From contig JAYMTJ010000019.1 of assembly GCA_036897525.1 (NCBI GenBank), positions 1-64,000 on the forward strand: DNA of 64,000 nucleotides, given 5' to 3'. Of this stretch, positions 38,438 through 52,168 are shown piece after piece (positions within the stretch are counted from its first letter, which is position 1; the number at the start of each line of letters is the position of its first letter). This DNA comes from Pelargonium x hortorum. Taxonomy: Eukaryota > Streptophyta > Magnoliopsida > Geraniales > Geraniaceae. The position numbers were made by a program, and so were the translations under genes. The notes under the pieces were generated by a model. It did not search any database. It was not told the DNA's origin and was given only the letters and a program-made list of their open reading frames with translations.

Positions 38438-40600
38438 AGAATGGGACGGTTCAAATCGGGCTTTTACAATCTAAATAGATAGTGATAGTGAGCGGACAAA
38501 GTTTATAGGTTTTCGGGATAAGAATCGCTTACAAAAGGGTCTTTATCTAAATTTTCATCTTTAACTAACTAGTTATTGCTTGACTTTCTCGTGAAATAGT
38601 AAAGGATCCTAGGCCTGCTAAAGTAGTATAGTATATATCTCTAATATTTTTATAAGTAGAGCTCTATCTGAAAAGAAATTTGAAATCGAGCAATTAGAAA
38701 AAGTTGGTATATTATATTATGGTTTTCTTATTGTAATCCGACAGTTTTAGGTATGATAAAATGGGTATTCTTGTGATTATGCTCTGGCAAGTTTATTGGT
38801 ATTGGGGTCCCATCTTTTGTTCTGCATGTTCCTAGTGCTGGATCCTTGTTAGACTCCTTTCGGAATTACTTGGGAATTTCAAAATTTATTGCATGTACAA
38901 ATTAAACAAACAAGTCTTTCTAGGAAACATAGAAAGTACCCGGTCTAGTTTAAAAGTATAATTCATATATCACTAGGTTCCACTATATTCAGGTTCTAAT
39001 TTAATATTTTAAACTTTCTTATTAATTATTATCTCGAGATTATAATGCTTATATAATATATATAACAATCCTTCAACATACCATAGTCGGTGTTTTGCTT
39101 TACAAATAGAAACTCTAGATACCTCTTTTTTATACAACTACACAAAATAATTTTACACTATAATATATATAATTGGCCTTTTTCGTATCTTATAATGTAC
39201 TTTACATGTATGAGATTCGATTCTCCATTATATTCGTTTTTATTAGGCTTTGCTAACTACACTATAATAGAAAGTATTTCGTTAAAAAGGCTGCCCCTTG
39301 TATGATAAACAAGAAATTGAGGGCCCCAATTTTGTAATACTGTTAAGAATACCACGGATACTTAGGGATAGGGACAAAGAAAGTTAGAATTAATAAAAAA
39401 GGGGCTAATTATAGATAGAGTAGTTTTATAACTGTTCTAAAATTCACATTATTATAATGTGTCAGCAAGCGTAAATGGGGTTGAAACTAAAAACTCTTGA
39501 AAGGTTTTGTCAATGGGGTTGTATTTTAGCAATATCGTTTAGATAATTCTAGTTAAGCTATCTACGTATATCCATTTCTAGATTTCCACTACCACCAAAT
39601 TAAGGAAATCCATGAAAAAGGAAAACAAAGAATGTCATTAAAAAAAACGGAATTTATCCAGCTTAATAATTTATACGTACAATTTTCCTTTTTTCCTCGT
39701 ACCTTTATACTAGCCAGAAAGAAGACAAAAGAAAGAAATAACTCTGACTTTTTTGGTACTTTATCATATAAAGTGAAGAATAAAAACACATAGGAATCCG
39801 GATACTGGAGTCTTACCCTGAAAATCTAAAATTTTTCACTTTATTCTCAGTGATAGAAAACTCAAAAACACTTGACAAAGTCTTGGGTTTAGCAGACTAA
39901 ACAGTAGTTGAAACTTAGACAAAGTTCGTAGTAGTAGGGGGTACCCCTATCGACAAAGTATTAAATTTCTAGAGAAACCCTTCAAAAACGAATTAGCTTA
40001 GTAAATGGAAGACTTTTTATAATCTGCTTTACCAAACAAACAGAGTGTAGCTCTTATATTCTTCTTCGCTTTAGCTTTTTTTCTGGGATTCTTCTCTATT
40101 TCTGATTACTAAGCTACTAACTATATAAATGGTACAAGCTGCGCCCACTAAGGCGCTATAACAAAAATGACCCAAACGAAGAAAATATGAAGGTAAACAA
40201 ATCTTATTATCCAAAAAATGGGTTCAAAAGTCCCCTATTACTCTGAGTCGATCCACTATAAAAAGTAAATAGATCTGGCTTAAGGTTTAATCTTATATAG
40301 GGTTGCGGGATCTCCTTTGCATGACTGCCTCTTTCCAATGCTACAAATGTGTATATAAAAAAGGTTTCTTAGTTTCTATGGATTTATATAAATATTTAGC
40401 AAAAGTGAGATTTCATTAATTAATTTTACAAAACTAAATATCCTATATCTGATGAAACCTAATATATTGCTTTTTCATTGGACTAGAGGTTTTCTTACTT
40501 AGCTTCATAGCTATTTAAGTATTTATATCCTCGTCCTTACGTTGGACCAGAACTCATGGACATGAAAAGGGTAGGTGTTTACGAGCTTTCACTGCTGTTT

Positions 40601-40616
40601 GCATCAGAGCATCAGA
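40601..40616. repeat. perfect 8-bp tandem duplication
   Basis: GCATCAGA occurs twice in a row. Confidence 0.7.
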
Positions 40617-43600
40617 TAAGAGTTCTTAATAATAAGAATCCTCAGCTCTTCCCTTTATTTACGGTATCTCGTACACTTGGTTGGGGTTTATAGGGGGCCC
40701 CGGTCATGTAGGAGACGCTTTTTGTTTGCTCCTTTAAGTCAGGATAAACTTACTTCTCAAATAAGCAAAAAAAACTACTTCAAAAAGAGGTATTTTCCAC
40801 GTTTTGGAGTTAAAAAATATAGAGTACTTGAATTGGATATAAAGATAGACCCGGCTAATAAATAGGTTCAATCTCTTTTTGCCTTAGTACTAATATACTT
40901 ATTTTTTTTATTTCTTACATTTTTATATGTATTACTATTTATCCATATATAGACCCATTTATTTGTTGGAAGATTCGAAGTAGATAACATACTAAGGGAG
41001 GTTTTTTATCCTTTTAAATTTTTTTAATTCCTAGCTGTTATTTTTAGAAGCGGGTCCGTAGTTTACTTTAGATTAATAAAATAAAAGAAAATAAGGGGCA
41101 TAACAAAAAAGCATACGATTTCTAATTATGTCTCAACTTAGTGAAAATACAGAGTTAATCTAAGTTTCTTGAAAATAACCTACCTAGCCAGTTATAGAAA
41201 GTTGTGGATATAGTATGTGCTCTTACCTCGGTGGATGAGAAAAGAATCCTTTAGGAGAGTGAAGTGTGAGAGGAAATGCCACTGGTTCTAATTGTAACTA
41301 CCTAATTTAAATAAAAGAAGAAATTAACTTAAGGCTTTGGTTATCCTTGGATATGGGAACTCTAAAATGAGTTTGGTTTGTGCTATTGCAAGCTTTTTTG
41401 TATCCCTTATATCCAGCACAAACTTTTCTGGGGAAGCGCTGTTTTCCTTATTTTGATTCAAACAATTGCAGAATTATAAGGCTTTTTTTGGCGTGACTGC
41501 TACACTCCCCTTGTTATATATATTAGTTAAGATCTTTAGAGTCCAACTTTTGTGTGTACTTCAAAGAGGTACTCAGTAACCGCTGTTTCCTTGAAGAGAC
41601 AGGGATAGTAGAAAAATCCTTTAAGCTCCTAACTTGCTCCAGTAAAGAAAGAGTAACCGGGCTTAATATGGGATTGGGATTTCTTATAACATGCTCATGA
41701 TGTAAAACTATAGAGAAAACCTTATTATTATCAAAAAAAAGTCATATCAACACTAATTTGTTACTATATGTAGATTTTTTTATAATAACAGGTAAATAAA
41801 AGCTAGATTTTAACAAGTTGACTCCCCCGCAGAAATGTATCTAAGCTTCAATTCAAGTGTGTATAGTAAAAGACTCTCTTTTATTTCCGCGGCGAATACC
41901 AAAAACAGGACAGTTCCGAGCTTAGAAGATATCAGTCATAAGTTTTAATAAGGGGATCCTTGCACTTTAATTGCCTAGCTGAGAATAGGGCAAACCCACC
42001 CTAATAAAGTAAGCGGTGTTCGGTTCAGCATATCCTTTGTTTAAGTTTTACTAATTATTCAGCAGTCTTCAAAAGCTGACTTCAAGGTAGATTTACATAG
42101 TCAGACGTAGCAAGATTCAATTCTATATAAGTAATTCTATTTAGACTTCATTTAGCAGCACTAAGGAGGATTTCTAAGGAACTTTCTCAACAAAGTAAAT
42201 AGCTTTAATAGTTACGGAGTTAAGCTAATAAAACTGAAAAAAAAAAGGAGGCTTTTTTAAGGTATTTGTATGTACTTCACTGGAATTCTAAATCCTTATA
42301 TTTACTGAGGTTACCGTAAGCGCATTTTAATTACTCTTCTAATATTGAGTTTTCAGAAATTTGAGACTCAACTAAGTCCACTTAGCGTAATCCAGCACTG
42401 CACATACATGGAGGGACTTTGTATTTGCTAGAGAACGAAAATTAGAAAGCCATACGCAACAGGTTCTTAAAAAGTTTTGGTGTACAGAAGAAGCCTTAAC
42501 CGATGATTTTGTTAAAATTTATATCGTTTAATTAATACCAATAGAATTTTGGAATCTACAAACGAGGTTGTCAAGTATGCTCCATTTTTGAAAGTGTTTC
42601 TTTTATAAGATACCCTACGCTGCGTATTCTTATAAAAAATCCACTCTAAGAAATCCAGTGAAACTCAGGAACTCTGAAATACGGCCTTTAACTCTAACTC
42701 AATAGGTATGAGACTTCTTAATAGAAAGAACAGGGCTAAAGTAAAGGGGTTTTTTGCGAGCCCCATCTTAAATCTAATCTTTTTAGAAAATCTTACTTGA
42801 AATACTATAACTAACGAAATTTATAACAGGAAAATAAGGGTACTATAAATTTGCAATTGGATACTATAAGCCCGAAAGGACTCCTCAGACTAAAGATCCC
42901 TCTACAACCTCTCCTATTTTAACAAAAACTAAACAAGTTTCTTATCTTACGCCAACCAAATGGAGGGGCTTTCCCTTTATTAACGTGGGATTTGGCACTC
43001 GTGACATTCCTATGCCTATTTGTAGGAGAATCTAGAAACTGGAAGTTCCCCCTTACCTTAAGAAACTGAAATAACAGAGTATAAAAAAAGCTTCCAATGT
43101 ACCGAAACCCTTCAGACGAGGTATATAAACTTACTTGTGTTTTAAGCTATTCTAGAGAAGCATTTTATAACCCTTTAATATTTAATATTGATTGATGGAT
43201 TTTTTATATATTTCTCAAGCTAAAAGTCTTTGATTAAGGAGCTTCCATTTAGATAATTAAGGAATAAGGGACATCTACCCATCAGGAGCAGCTGCGAAGC
43301 TTAGGAAAACAAACTGCTAAGTCTAAGTAACAGTAAATATATAAAAAAGGGAAAGTCTCATATTTATTATAAATTTTTTCAGATTAGAATAAGGAGGGCT
43401 TAGAAGCATGAATTTCCTAAGATTTGATGTACAGGTAAAGAATATAACTCTTGCTTCCGATTTTTAATTACTAACTAGCAGAATTTGGCTTGAGATGTAT
43501 GTTTAACTGACTTTTCCCAACTATGTAGGTAGGAGTTCTAAGTTGGTAAAGGATAACTAAACGCAAGCCAACAGGAGGGAGCCCCTAGGGGTTTGGTTTA

Positions 43601-44410
43601 CATTACAATAGAAAGAAATTGTACTCTGTTAGTATTACTTACTTTGGATAAAGAACCGGTTTTTTTGTAAGATATTACGGGTCTTACCTTTAAGCTTATG
43701 GAATTTTTTTAGGAGAATCTTAATGGAAATACCTTCATTACAAAAAAAAGTTTTACTATTATATTAGTAGGGCGCTTCCCGTAGAATTGGCGTTTGAAAC
43801 CCTTTTACGATATAATAAAATTAATTCAGGAGATTTTCTAGTTATAGAGCCGCTTTTGTTTTTCGACAGTATTTCTAAGTAGTACCTTTATTTTATTTAT
43901 ACTCTTCCTATAACCGATTTCACGCTAGGTAGGCTACTCAAGAACCATGATATCTCTGCTATTAGGAAACTTTTATCTAATAAAGGAGGCTGGGCGGCCA
44001 AATTAAGAAGAGTTCCTTATGACCGGTAGCTTTACTCTAATTTAGAAACTCCAAACAAAAGTAGTCTTTTTTTTTTTTACTTCTATCTTACTTATTTTAG
44101 GCTACCATAATTTAAGTATTCTATAGGTGTACTTAATACTATATAAAGTACCCTGTTTTTCTTATATCTTGGACTTACACTTGTACTTGTTAAGAAACAT
44201 AGTACCAAGCACTGCTGACGAACCCCTTACTACCAAGAAGCATTTCTACCTCATTTAGGAATTCAACTAAAGCCGGAAAAAAGGAGAGGCACTTTGAACG
44301 ACGCATAAAAGTTAAGAATACTTTTGATAGACAACAGTTGGAAAGTCCTTGCTTTTACTTTTAACACGATTCTCTTGCGTTCGTTACCTACTAATTAGTT
44401 TAGTATGGGT

Positions 44411-44440
44411 CTAATGAGATTTGAACCACCTACATATCTA
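44411..44440 (-). pseudogene. tRNA-like T-loop fragment
   Basis: Minus strand TAGGTGGTTCAAATCTC carries the GGTTCAAATC core, but the flanking stem bases do not pair well. It overlaps the start of the longest open frame in the window, which I do not regard as coding. Confidence 0.2.
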
Positions 44441-47400
44441 TATCGTAAATTTCAACTTACGTTTTAGAACTAGCTTCAAACGGTTGCCTTTTTTTCATTT
44501 TACACTTCCTACTAGCCTCATAAATCCGTTAAATTCTATAGAAGTCATTTTCCTTGTGACTTCTCTAAAAAATACTGGCAAGAAAGAGAACCTTAGTATC
44601 GGAAATCCCGTACCCAGACTACCTACGGGCCCCTCTTTAGGAAACCCTTTTTTCTTTTGTAACTACACCTGCTTTCTGATAAAACTAGTAGCTTTCATGT
44701 TACTACTAAATAGAATTAGATTCCTTTTTTATTCGATATTTCCAGAAATTTGACTCTTTATTTATTCAGGCCGGAATTTGTGCAAGAAGGTAGAGCCCTT
44801 CTAGAAAGTAAAATAAAGTGGAAATAGCGCGCCTTTAGCATGCATGCATGAATGACCCTTTATAAATGGAAAATACTTCGCCTTAGCTGGAATCTCTGAG
44901 AATCGACTCAGTCAGACAGAGAGGGTAGGTCATTAATTAGTAGTAGCAAAATCAAAAAAGTAAGATTCCTTTATAGAGTTTAAAGTTATTTGTATCTATT
45001 AATTACCTGTAGTGTAAGGTCCTGTTAGCTAAAGGGGTTGAGCTGCTCTAAAGTAAAGACCAGCCCCGTGTTATGCTAATTAATTGAGGTTTCTTTTGTC
45101 GAATCGGGGTCAAATAAAGGGCTGGGTCCTTAACTTTCTCGTAAAATTTAAGAGATCGCTTACCGGGGCTTCTAATGCTGTCTGTCTAGTGCTTTAGTAG
45201 TGAGTTCCCCTAAAGCTACTGTTAGTCCAAGAGTTCCTCTCTTTTATTTCAGTTACAAGAAGAGATCAAAGAATGTACTGAACTAAGAAGTACTAGTTGG
45301 CTGAACATTCGTATAAATTTTAGGGCACCCTGCCAAGTGTAAAGAAAGCAGAAAGAATACATAAAAGTCAGGCCCATATGGAGTCCTCTCTCTCAACAAA
45401 TAAATAGCTTACACTTGTGTTTCTTAGTCCATTGGTTTTATAAGTATATGTCTTACCTAGGTGAGTGTAAAACAAATTGACTTTGTGTTTGAGATAGAGA
45501 TTTCATATTTATTCGTGGATTTTAATACATAGAAGTTTTATTAGTGCTATTGAGTTCTAAGAAAAAAACAATATCAGATGCGTTTGGGTTGAATTAACTG
45601 GGATGTCAAGCCGGGAGCATCCGCACTTTTAGAGGGTATACTCTTTTGTTTGTGAGTCTCTTCTGGATGCATAGCTCTAAGCAACTGATTACACTTTATA
45701 CCCTACTCTCAGTATTTAAGGGGCATCTTTTGATCAACTATGTGTCTCCATAACATATTAGAAATCCGGTATCAATAAAGAAAGTTATACTCGCAGGAAT
45801 TCTTCATTACACAGAATACGTTAACTGTTATTGCAAAACCCGCGGGGCTTATATGGACCTTTCTCTACCCAAGTCTTACTTCTGCTTAAGAGAACACTGA
45901 GACAAAAACTCGTTTTAATGGAAATACCGACTACTTCTGACTGACAGTTAACCATATTTTCTATATATAATAGGGATCGTGTTCTTACTTACCAGAGATC
46001 AACCCTGTTAGCTAAAGTTACTTATAAGAGAGAAAAATTATGTCATAAATTTCCTTTTATAAAGAAAGCATTAATAACGCATATGCATATACATACTGCG
46101 AATTTCCTACAATAGGTATAGGATATTTTTTCTCATTCCAGGTACGCACGCGGGGTGTCGTCTAGTAAGCCCTATCTTTGAATTGTGTAAACAGCATGCT
46201 TTCTAATTTGGGATTCACAAGCATGAGATAAAACCAGGACAAGAATTGCTAAACGGAAATTTGTATTAATTATTAAGAAAAGCTCCTTTCATTGTTATAT
46301 TACTTTACCGAGTTTAGCTTCTTCTCTAACAAAGCCCTCTGGAGTCTTATAAATTAGATCCTGTATGGAGTGTTCATAGCTCTCAATAGCTATTCGCTTT
46401 CCAGGCCAGGCCCTATATCCAAGATGAGCGTGTATAACTCATTGTGTGGGAGTCGCAGTAACTACAAATTCAATTTGTCTATCACTTCATATATCTATGA
46501 CAGGACCCGCCCCAAATAGAACCCCGTAAAGGTAATGGTTTTTGTGTTATTAACTTAGTAGCAGCTGGGGCATGTGTCCCTTTGGAGAACCCATTTGTGG
46601 GAATAAATGAAGCAAATAAATAGAGACTCGAGTTTCCAACTATTTTAAGGGGTGCCCCTCCCCCCAGTCCAATTAGCCTGTATTTAATAATCTCTAAATA
46701 AACGGCAGGGGACAAAACTGAAAGGAATCCTAAAATGGCTAAGGAGACTACAGTGTTGCGTTAATAAAAGAGTAATTAAATAGCTATATATAAATTATAG
46801 CTTATAGCTTTGAGTGAGTAGTAAAAGTTTTGGCAAAAGAAAACTTATTTTACCTCTTACAGTATAAAATGAAAAAACCCTTACCTTAACTGGATAAAAT
46901 TTGATTTAGGATATTATAACTAAGGGGCAAAGTAACTGGTATGGAAATACTCCTATACTTTCTTTTCTTGTGACTTATTACACTAACGGGGTACCTAGAT
47001 CGGGAAACAAGCTTTACTTCTAAAGGTATTGATCACAAACAAATAAATTACTTTCCTTTCGGAATTGAAAACCTGGCTTTACTTTCTGACTCTCTACCTT
47101 ATCGGCAGCACTCTTCTTATTACTTTGTTTCTGTATCCTCTGCATCCCTACTTCTTTCACATAATATTTCTCCTATTTCAGAGATTTAGAGCTTACTAAA
47201 ACAACCTAAAAGCTAGCCTAAAATTGAGAAGGGTATAAGCTCCATAAGACTGTCAGTCAAAAGGACCCGTAAGATTATAGCGCATAAGAGATAGAGAGCT
47301 ACAAAGATTAAGAAAGTCTAGGTATTATATTAAGAAGTTAGGGAAAGTCTTAACAAAGGAAGTGTTTCTCAATGTTCTTCTTGATTTATAGTATCTAGGG

Positions 47401-47895
47401 TAAATACACTGAAAAGAGTGACGAATTCTTTGCTTATACAAGATGCGTAACCAAAGCGTTAAGAATGCTGTAATAAAACGCAGAAGATAAGTGTAAAGTG
47501 GGGTGGGATAAAAGGAGATCTAGACGAGAATTATAAAGACTAGGACTATCATGGAAGAAGGTTACGATAAAGAGTTTGAGGGCTGTATCAAACTGCTATT
47601 AAGTAAGAGGCGATACTTGATTCAGCTAGAGCTATTAAATTAGGTTTCTGGGAGTTTCTAGTAGAACTTCTCACACAGCTTAGCGGCTCCCCTTTTTTCT
47701 CCGCGCTAAGGGTTACGACTGAACTTTACCCTACGATCCCAATGTATTCTTAGCTTTTTTTTCTAATAGAAACTCCAGGGCAGTTTTGCTTTATACAATC
47801 AGCAGCAAATTTATTGCTTTTAAAACAATCTTGTGATTCTAGGGGGTTTACCGATCCCAGCAGCTGCTAAACTGGCAAAGAAATAGAATGAAAAG

Positions 47896-47914
47896 CTAAA
47901 ATGAGTTCCTGTTT
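47896..47914 (+). repeat. exact 19-bp repeat, partner at 26251
   Basis: Same 19 bases as at 26251-26269. Downstream, TTGTTCTGATTGATAGCG (47949) also resembles TGTTCTAATGGGATAGCCG downstream of the 26.2-kb copy, which suggests a longer decayed duplication of about 100 bp. Confidence 0.4.
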
Positions 47915-48228
47915 TGTAGGTTAATGAGCATAGAACTTTTGTGTTATTGTTCTGATTGATAGCGAAAGAAGCCAAAATGAAGTGTCAGGGCAAAAGAAAG
48001 GGTCTAAGGGGGAAGAACTCCTCTAAATATGTTCATTTAAAGCCCTACTTGTAGCAAACAAAGGCCCGTCTCTAAAATAAAACTAGACACTAAAGAATTC
48101 CACTATTGTAAGCAGAGTTACTCGTATTATTTTCTTTATTCTGTTCTGCCCTCTCAACTTCGTGTTACTATAGATTCTTGTTCCGGATAATAGACCTATT
48201 AGACTCATTCTTACTATGACGGCGGGAC

Positions 48229-48246
48229 TTGACTTGAACCTTGCTC
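48229..48246 (-). pseudogene. isolated tRNA T-loop core
   Basis: Minus strand GCAAGGTTCAAGTCAAG shares a 14-base stretch, CAAGGTTCAAGTCA, with the tRNA-like fragment near 62.5 kb. No other tRNA arm is visible. It could be a small fragment of the same relic or chance. Confidence 0.2.
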
Positions 48247-48789
48247 AATTTCCTTTTATTTCTTATCCGCTTTCGCTTTGGGATAGGTTAAGATTCAAAG
48301 ACTAAGGAGGAGCCCACAAGAGTTCGAAATAGAAATCATGCTTAAGAGTTGCCCTCGGCAAAACGAATACACGGTTGCTGTCCTAATTACGGTGCGGGTT
48401 GTAAGTTCTCAGGCAAAAATAAGAGACCTAAGAAATTGAGGGTTATACCTCCGAAGTTTTTTTGGAACCCCTTAAAGAGAGTCCCGCGCATATTCCAAGG
48501 AAATTGAGCAGCCTCTAACTGTAACACCATGTACTCGAAATTAAAAGAATAAATAATAAGGGGTTGGTCTCTACTAAAGTAAAGAATCCTAATAAGTCGT
48601 AAACCAAGTTATATAAATCAATTCTATAGCCTTTTTCGTGAGCTTTCTCGCGTTTTAACAACAGATTTCTTCATTTTTTTATATGCATTTACTGAGGATT
48701 CTCTTATTAAATTTTGTTTGTATATAATCCTAATATCGAAGTAGGTGCTCTTTGGGCTACTGCTTGCATGCAGGTGCCTGGTATATTTT

Positions 48790-48823
48790 TTGAATTCTTA
48801 ATTGTATTGAATTCTTAATTGTA
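48790..48823. repeat. perfect 17-bp tandem duplication
   Basis: TTGAATTCTTAATTGTA occurs twice with no difference. It is the longest tandem duplication I found, and its identity marks it as recent. Confidence 0.85.
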
Positions 48824-49366
48824 ACAGACTTCATCTTACCCTTTCCTTGAAGCTATTATGAGGTGCATCTTCAGAGACAGAGCTAGTATTTCTCAAATTA
48901 CTTGGAGTTTTATTCTCTAGGGTTCACAAGTGTTTAGGATTTCCTAAAGATAAAGCTTTTTCTAAAATAAAAGGGAAGGGTATTCGACTTCAAGTAAAAG
49001 AAAAAGGATTTCCTTATATATCCCAAACCAGAAAGGGGGTCCTTCTTAGTAGTATAGAACTGAAGCTAAAGTCATTCTTATTTTCTAGTAAAGAAGTCAC
49101 AAGGAACTCAAGGGTAAAGGAGTTTCCTGTAAATGAATAAGAGCTAAAGTAACTCTTTTCGGTAAAGGTAATATAGAACTAAGGAATCTTAGGTACAGGT
49201 CTTAAGAAAAGCTTAGCTCTAGAGAAAGGTATAGCTACAAAGACTGAAAAGACTGAGAAAACCCGGCCCAATGTATGAGAGTAAGTCAATCAGAAGAGGG
49301 CGTTGGCTAATTAGGGTATTGCAATTGCCTACAGGATCTACTGCAACTCTTTTGAAAAAATACTTT

Positions 49367-49386
49367 GTTATATAAAGTTATATAAA
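49367..49386. repeat. perfect 10-bp tandem duplication
   Basis: GTTATATAAA occurs twice in a row. Confidence 0.75.
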
Positions 49387-50734
49387 AAAGGTGGTAGAGC
49401 AACTCTCTAAAATTTTTTTTTTACTACGGTTTTTTAATTTACAATAAACAAGAAAGAATAGAAGAAAATATCTAAAAACTTTTAGCTTATGTACTTTACT
49501 TGGACTCCAGGAGGAAACTCACTATAAAAGGGGTCCGCTAAGGCTAATATAACTTTCATTTCACGTCGAATCTAGCAGCAAAATAAATAAGTAAGGAAAT
49601 TTTAATAGATATTGGGACTTCCTCTAGCGGGATTTTACATTTAATATTTCTACGCCGAGTACAATTCCTTCACCAGCTTTTTTAGGAAGGTCGAAGCTGG
49701 TCCGCTTTCTAGTAATTAGACCTTTTCGGTACATCTCTAGTTATCCTTTTGTTTAATTTGTTTAAGTATTATTTTTATGTAAACTATTCTAGGAAAAACC
49801 CAATTGCTTTTGTAGTTTTCAGTGCTATAAAGCCTATAGCTAGACTTTTAAATCCCCTTTTCCGCAGTTAGGGCCCCCTCGAAAGACTTTCTATAGAATA
49901 TGCAAATGGAGTTTTATACCTTGTAAGCATTACACTAATCGCACTTGGGAAGTACTCTGATATACAACTTAGATTAATGTGGTTTTTTTTACTTGAATCT
50001 TATAAGCGGAAAATATATGCCCATTTTTATCTTAGGTCAATCTCTGAGGAAATGCCATTCATTTTAAGAGCTCCTTTATTGTAAGTAAATATGCGGGCAG
50101 TCATCTTACTACAAAGAGGTTTAGAGTACTTGCAAGCTTTTATTTAAAAAGGGGGTCAGCTATACTTAGGGGCTATCCGTGGAATGTAGGGGTTTTTGAG
50201 TGTCTAATAAGTTACCCCAGCCTATGTACACAAGTTCTAACTCTATTGTATAAAACTTTTTCTGTGGTTTGTAACTTGCTTTACCTAATTGGATATAATA
50301 TGTACTGTACAGCTCCTAATTAGGTTTGTAATATAGACTATTCTAACTAACTTCAAGAACAGCCCTTACTAAGCTCCTAGACTTTAACCAGCAATACACA
50401 AGTCTGTTATAAAGAACTTGCTAGAGAAAGAGAGACTGGATAGACATAACAACAACTTGAAGAAGTCATCACTCTTAAAAAAAGTAAAGTCAGAATAAGA
50501 TGGTGGGGCACCTAGGTATTTAGCGGCATGGGTTCTGCTGAGCATGCATGAGTGGGAGTTTTACAGGTCTAGAGTTTTATATTTAAGTTTTCCTGAGAAG
50601 TCTTAAGTCTGGTTTTTCTGGTTGTTTGGTGTTACAGTGTAAGGGTGACTATATAAATAGAAACGCAATTCCCTCCCTACGCAGCGCTTCAGTTGGGTAA
50701 AAGAAAAGGATTCGTGTATATCTATCTACGGCGT

Positions 50735-50785
50735 ACTCCTCTTTATACGACAAGCTGCATAGAGCCAGAGGGATACTCCTTACTT
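50735..50785 (-). repeat. M2 dispersed repeat block (inverted, diverged)
   Basis: Minus strand: AGTAAGGAGTATCCCTCTGG, CTATGCAGCTTGTCG, then AAAGAGGAG. The three anchors keep order and spacing with several substitutions. It is followed by a strong hairpin at 50823-50855. Confidence 0.45.
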
Positions 50786-50822
50786 AACAACCCTGTAGAA
50801 TAACTAACCTACTCACTCCTAC

Positions 50823-50855
50823 TAAGGAAAACTATTTTATAAAACAGTTTTCTTA
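50823..50855. other. long inverted repeat (hairpin)
   Basis: TAAG-G-AAAACT on the left pairs with AGTTTT-CTTA on the right (one bulged G). The centre, TTTTATAAAA, is itself a palindrome, so nearly the whole 33 bp can fold on either strand. It lies between the M2 copy at 50735 and the collinear repeat at 50942. It could stabilise a transcript end or mark the edge of a repeat. There is no U-tract to argue for a bacterial-type terminator. Confidence 0.6.
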
Positions 50856-50941
50856 AGACAGCATACTAACCAACCTGTGCCAATTACTATCTCCCGGAAA
50901 CCCTCTTAGTCTTAGCTGTCGAAACTAGAGAATAAGTCTAA

Positions 50942-51158
50942 TCCTAGGAACCTTCTAAGCAACAATTCAAATGGGAAACTATGAATTAAGATAAGGAATT
51001 CAACTCTCACTTGCTGTCGAACCTGTAATAACCACCTGTAGCTTATACTCCTGACTTTGGAAAGCCTTGGAAACTTATATCCACTCTTTCTTAGGAATAT
51101 ACTAACTCTACTTAAAGTCAATCTAGTAACCCAATCTCACTAATAAATAAACCAATTG
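50942..51158 (-). repeat. dispersed repeat copy, partner of 1308-1530
   Basis: Collinear with the copy at 1.3 kb through the anchors CCTTCTAAGC (50951), GTCGAAC (51016), GGAATATACTA (51093), CCCAATCTCACTAA and ACCAATTG (51151). It sits in an island that also holds an M2 copy at 50735 and an M1 copy at 51245, both on the same strand. Similarity is patchy with many small indels, which points to an old duplication. Confidence 0.5.
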
Positions 51159-51244
51159 ACCCGAGCAGTATCCTCAAGAGCATTAGAACTAGTCCTTCCA
51201 AAAGAAATTCTATTTAGATTGTCTTTACTTATCGGAAATTCAGG

Positions 51245-51266
51245 AACTTTAGTTTAGCTAGCATCC
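51245..51266 (-). repeat. M1 dispersed repeat block (inverted)
   Basis: Minus strand GGATGCTAGCTAAACTAAAG shares TAGCTAAACTAAAG (14 bases) with the type copy. It lies 90 bp from the collinear repeat at 50942-51158, same strand. Confidence 0.45.
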
Positions 51267-51778
51267 TTTTTTTTCTTACTACTTTCATGACTACTTCTTT
51301 CAGATTTGTTAATGAGTGTTTTAGAATTTAGTAGTTTGAAATGCCTTACCTCTTGGTGAACCCTTCTTTGGAAACGCCTTACAGCCTTACCCGGAATCAG
51401 ATAAGATTACTTTAGACACACCCTGTTTTCTTTGTCTCGATAGCGCTTTCCTTTCTATATTGCTTTCTTAGTCTTACCGGCACTCTTCAGATTCTTTAGA
51501 GAAGAGATAGACTTTTTTCTTATGGGCCGTAGTATTCCTTGTTTTTTTTGTACCTAAAAGGTATTCTTTAAAAGCTAAGCACAGCTAATCAAGATTAGAA
51601 TCACTTAGATGAAGAAAAAAAGATTGACTCAATTACTATGAAAGTCCATTTGTAAGCGGAATAGCAGGTTAGTTGTCTATTAGCAGATTAAGTTTTCAAT
51701 CAAGCAATTCCGGGTTTCTTATCTTAAGAGTCTATCATTATCTGTTCTCTCTCTCTTTTTGAGGGCAAGTCGGGAGTG

Positions 51779-51805
51779 AATTGACAAGTATGCCATTGGT
51801 TCGAA
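51779..51805 (+). pseudogene. tRNA T-arm fragment
   Basis: ATTGG-TTCGAAT-CTGGT forms a five-pair T arm if G-U pairs are allowed, with the exact GGTTCGAATC core. The upstream bases do not give a convincing anticodon arm. The CATTGGTTC start recalls the T arm of elongator tRNA-Met, but that is a guess. Confidence 0.25.
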
Positions 51806-52168
51806 TCTGGTTATTTGAGTTTCTATTATCCGGAATCGAAGGTAACAAAGAATTGAGAGAGAGCACTACAGTCAAGCATTCAATGAAAATAGAGTAAGAG
51901 CTTTTCTTCGGAAAGATGTGTGATTTGGCTAGGAGAAAGAAGAGTTACTATAAACAATAACTCCTTGCGACTAAAGACTGAAACCTTTAAAGACTTTCTT
52001 TAGAATAGAATAAACTTACTTGATTTTCAATTCTTTCTCTTTTTTTACCTGCATTTTAGTTAATCTGTGTTTTATAACAGGTTATAATAGTATATAGGAT
52101 AGTAGGGTATCTATGTTCTACTGTGTATTTTAGTTTTTTGTATAGATTAAGGTTATTGCCTACTAGAG

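Larger units (their letters stand above)
38438..47895. other. gene-free spacer
   Basis: Includes the longest open frame (44421-44753, 110 codons), which has no recognisable motif. An island at 47.2-47.7 kb shares short blocks (GAGCTACAAAGATT, TAGGTATTATATTAAG) with 49.2 and 52.2 kb. No other structure was seen. Confidence 0.5.

Noticed and set aside
44421-44753. Longest open frame, 110 codons, plus strand
   Set aside because: No motif, no family resemblance and no neighbouring gene. It begins within a possible tRNA fragment on the other strand. A frame of this length is not surprising in 64 kb.
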